6,222 bases of DNA, from NCBI GenBank assembly GCA_017941505.1, contig JAGAWH010000158.1, positions 1 to 6,222 of the forward strand, read 5' to 3'. Position numbers and translations under genes: made by a program. This document shows, piece by piece, positions 5,930 to 6,222 of the stretch (position 1 is its first letter; every line of letters starts with the position of its first letter). The notes under the pieces were generated by a model. That model did no database searches and had not been told where the DNA came from. It saw nothing but the letters and a program-made list of their open reading frames with translations. The stretch is from Faecalicoccus sp. (GTDB lineage Bacteria; Bacillota_I; Bacilli_A; Erysipelotrichales; Erysipelotrichaceae).

Positions 5930-5937
5930 TTTTAGCA
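5929..5937 (-). promoter_or_regulatory. Extended -10 promoter of the GntR gene
   Basis: On the minus strand TGC (5937-5935) directly precedes TAAAAT (5934-5929), an extended -10. The -35 position at 17 bases reads TTTATT (5957-5952), weak. The start would be near 5922, leaving a leader of about 36 bases. Operator candidates lie downstream, over the start, and upstream at about -41 to -50. Confidence 0.55.
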
Positions 5938-5961
5938 CACTTTTAAACAAAAATAAATAGG

Positions 5962-5973
5962 TTGTTATAACAA
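5962..5973. promoter_or_regulatory. Operator candidate 3 (TTGTTATAACAA)
   Basis: A perfect twelve-base palindrome, the best of the three copies, just upstream of the -35 position of the GntR promoter. Its centre is 43 bases from that of candidate 2 and 62 from candidate 1, roughly four and six helical turns. Bound dimers could therefore face the same side of the DNA. Confidence 0.65.
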
Positions 5974-5988
5974 TTTCAAAAACTCGCC

Positions 5989-6010
5989 AAAAAAAAAAAA
6001 AAAAAAAAAA
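5989..6010. repeat. Homopolymer of 22 A
   Basis: An uninterrupted A run from 5989 to 6010, about 67 to 88 bases upstream of the predicted GntR start. It is far longer than any other run in the window. Tracts of this length are slippage-prone, and their reported length can also be a sequencing artefact. Confidence 0.9.
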
Positions 6011-6046
6011 CGCTAATAAATTATGTTTGCGTAATAATTATTTTTG
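6011..6046. repeat. Imperfect tandem repeat, two units of 17-19 bases
   Basis: CGCTAATAAATTATGTTTG (6011-6029) is followed directly by CGTAATAATTATTTTTG (6030-6046). The units align with two single-base gaps and one substitution. A shorter, more decayed third unit may follow near 6052 (CGAATAAAG). The function is unknown. Confidence 0.4.
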
Positions 6047-6089
6047 TTTTACGAATAAAGCAAAAAAAAGAATGTATCATCACCAATGT

Positions 6090-6121
6090 CATTCAGTTAA
6101 GCCAAGGCTATGTACTGAATG
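6090..6121. repeat. Nested hairpin CATTCAGT...ACTGAATG
   Basis: CATTCAGT (6090-6097) pairs perfectly with ACTGAATG (6114-6121). The 16-base interior holds a second dyad, AGCC-AA-GGCT (6100-6109). No U-tract follows on either strand, so it is not a normal terminator. TACTGAA recurs 11 bases on (6113 and 6124). Confidence 0.5.
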
Positions 6122-6141
6122 TCTACTGAAATCTCTCAAAG

Positions 6142-6183
6142 AAAGAGCGAACTTCAATTGAGATAGTTTGAAGTCCGCTCTTT
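6142..6183. terminator. Long hairpin, probable bidirectional terminator
   Basis: AAAGAGCGAACTTCAA (6142-6157) pairs with TTGAAGTCCGCTCTTT (6168-6183): 16 positions with one exception (6150/6175), around a ten-base loop. That pair is an A-C mismatch on the plus strand and a G-U pair on the minus strand, so the minus transcript folds slightly better. On the plus strand a U-rich TTTTCTAATTTTT stretch spans and follows the end of the stem. It probably ends a minus-strand gene located beyond 6222, or it is an element border. Confidence 0.55.
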
Positions 6184-6222
6184 TCTAATTTTTGAACACG
6201 ACAAAAAGACCATTTTTCAAAC

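Larger units (their letters stand above)
6047..6222. other. Gene-less structured region at the right edge
   Basis: No gene can be supported between the GntR start and the right edge (336 bases in all). Apart from the operators, the A run and the tandem repeat, this part holds two hairpins (6090-6121 and 6142-6183) and related TACTGAA/TTCAGT words. Short open frames exist on both strands (29 codons at 6072-6161 plus; 32 codons open from the edge to 6123 minus), but they cross the hairpins and lack ribosome binding sites. It may be the 3' border of a gene, or of a mobile element, lying beyond 6222. Confidence 0.5.

Noticed and set aside
6123..6221. Minus-strand ORF open from the right edge (32 codons)
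   Set aside because: Both arms of the 16-base-pair hairpin lie within it and it resembles no known C-terminus, so it is more likely non-coding; sequence beyond the edge would settle it.
6011..6222. CRISPR-like repeats or a tRNA gene at the right end
   Set aside because: The repeats are only two imperfect adjacent units without spacers, and neither hairpin is part of a cloverleaf with an anticodon arm.

Overview
The window suggests a low-GC, Gram-positive, probably anaerobic Firmicute (Bacillota). Shine-Dalgarno sites are strong, intrinsic terminators are U-tailed and intergenic DNA is AT-rich. The gene set (DegV, DUF1836, a GntR/UTRA regulator, the thiazoline-carboxylate hydrolase family, DUF1015 next to a short-type NADP isocitrate dehydrogenase) fits gut Erysipelotrichia or Clostridia. 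The family-level placement is inference from gene content, not from a marker gene.

Left part (1-845): the 5' end of a degV-type gene runs off the left edge on the minus strand. A DUF1836 gene is divergent from it on the plus strand and appears to be transcribed as a leaderless mRNA. A hairpin at 816-835 terminates DUF1836 and also the convergent gene at 841-1557.

Middle part (841-4230, all minus strand): an L-2-amino-thiazoline-4-carboxylate hydrolase family gene stands as its own unit. It has its own upstream region with an inverted repeat, and the strong terminator at 1710-1740 closes the unit before it. That upstream unit is icd (NADP isocitrate dehydrogenase) followed 28 bases later by a DUF1015 gene. 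A good promoter lies in front of icd, and no terminator is visible between icd and DUF1015, so the two are probably co-transcribed.

Right part (4301-6222): a GntR/HutC-type regulator with a UTRA domain, then a ketopantoate-reductase-family gene downstream of it, both on the minus strand. The regulator's stop codon lies in the loop of an intrinsic terminator, so expression of the reductase depends on readthrough or on a promoter overlapping that terminator. Three copies of a palindrome, TGTTATAACA, surround the regulator's promoter and look like autoregulatory operators. Beyond them, up to the right edge, there is no convincing gene. That stretch holds a run of 22 A, a small imperfect tandem repeat and two hairpins, the longer of which looks like a bidirectional terminator or the edge of a mobile or repeated element.

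Working picture: mostly core and regulatory metabolism. Isocitrate dehydrogenase supplies 2-oxoglutarate and NADPH, DUF1015 is a partner of unknown function, and the GntR regulator most likely controls itself and perhaps the adjacent reductase. I see no defence system, CRISPR array, RNA gene or complete mobile element. The most unusual signals are the regulator's operator array, the stop codon inside the terminator loop, the A22 tract and the structured, gene-less right end.
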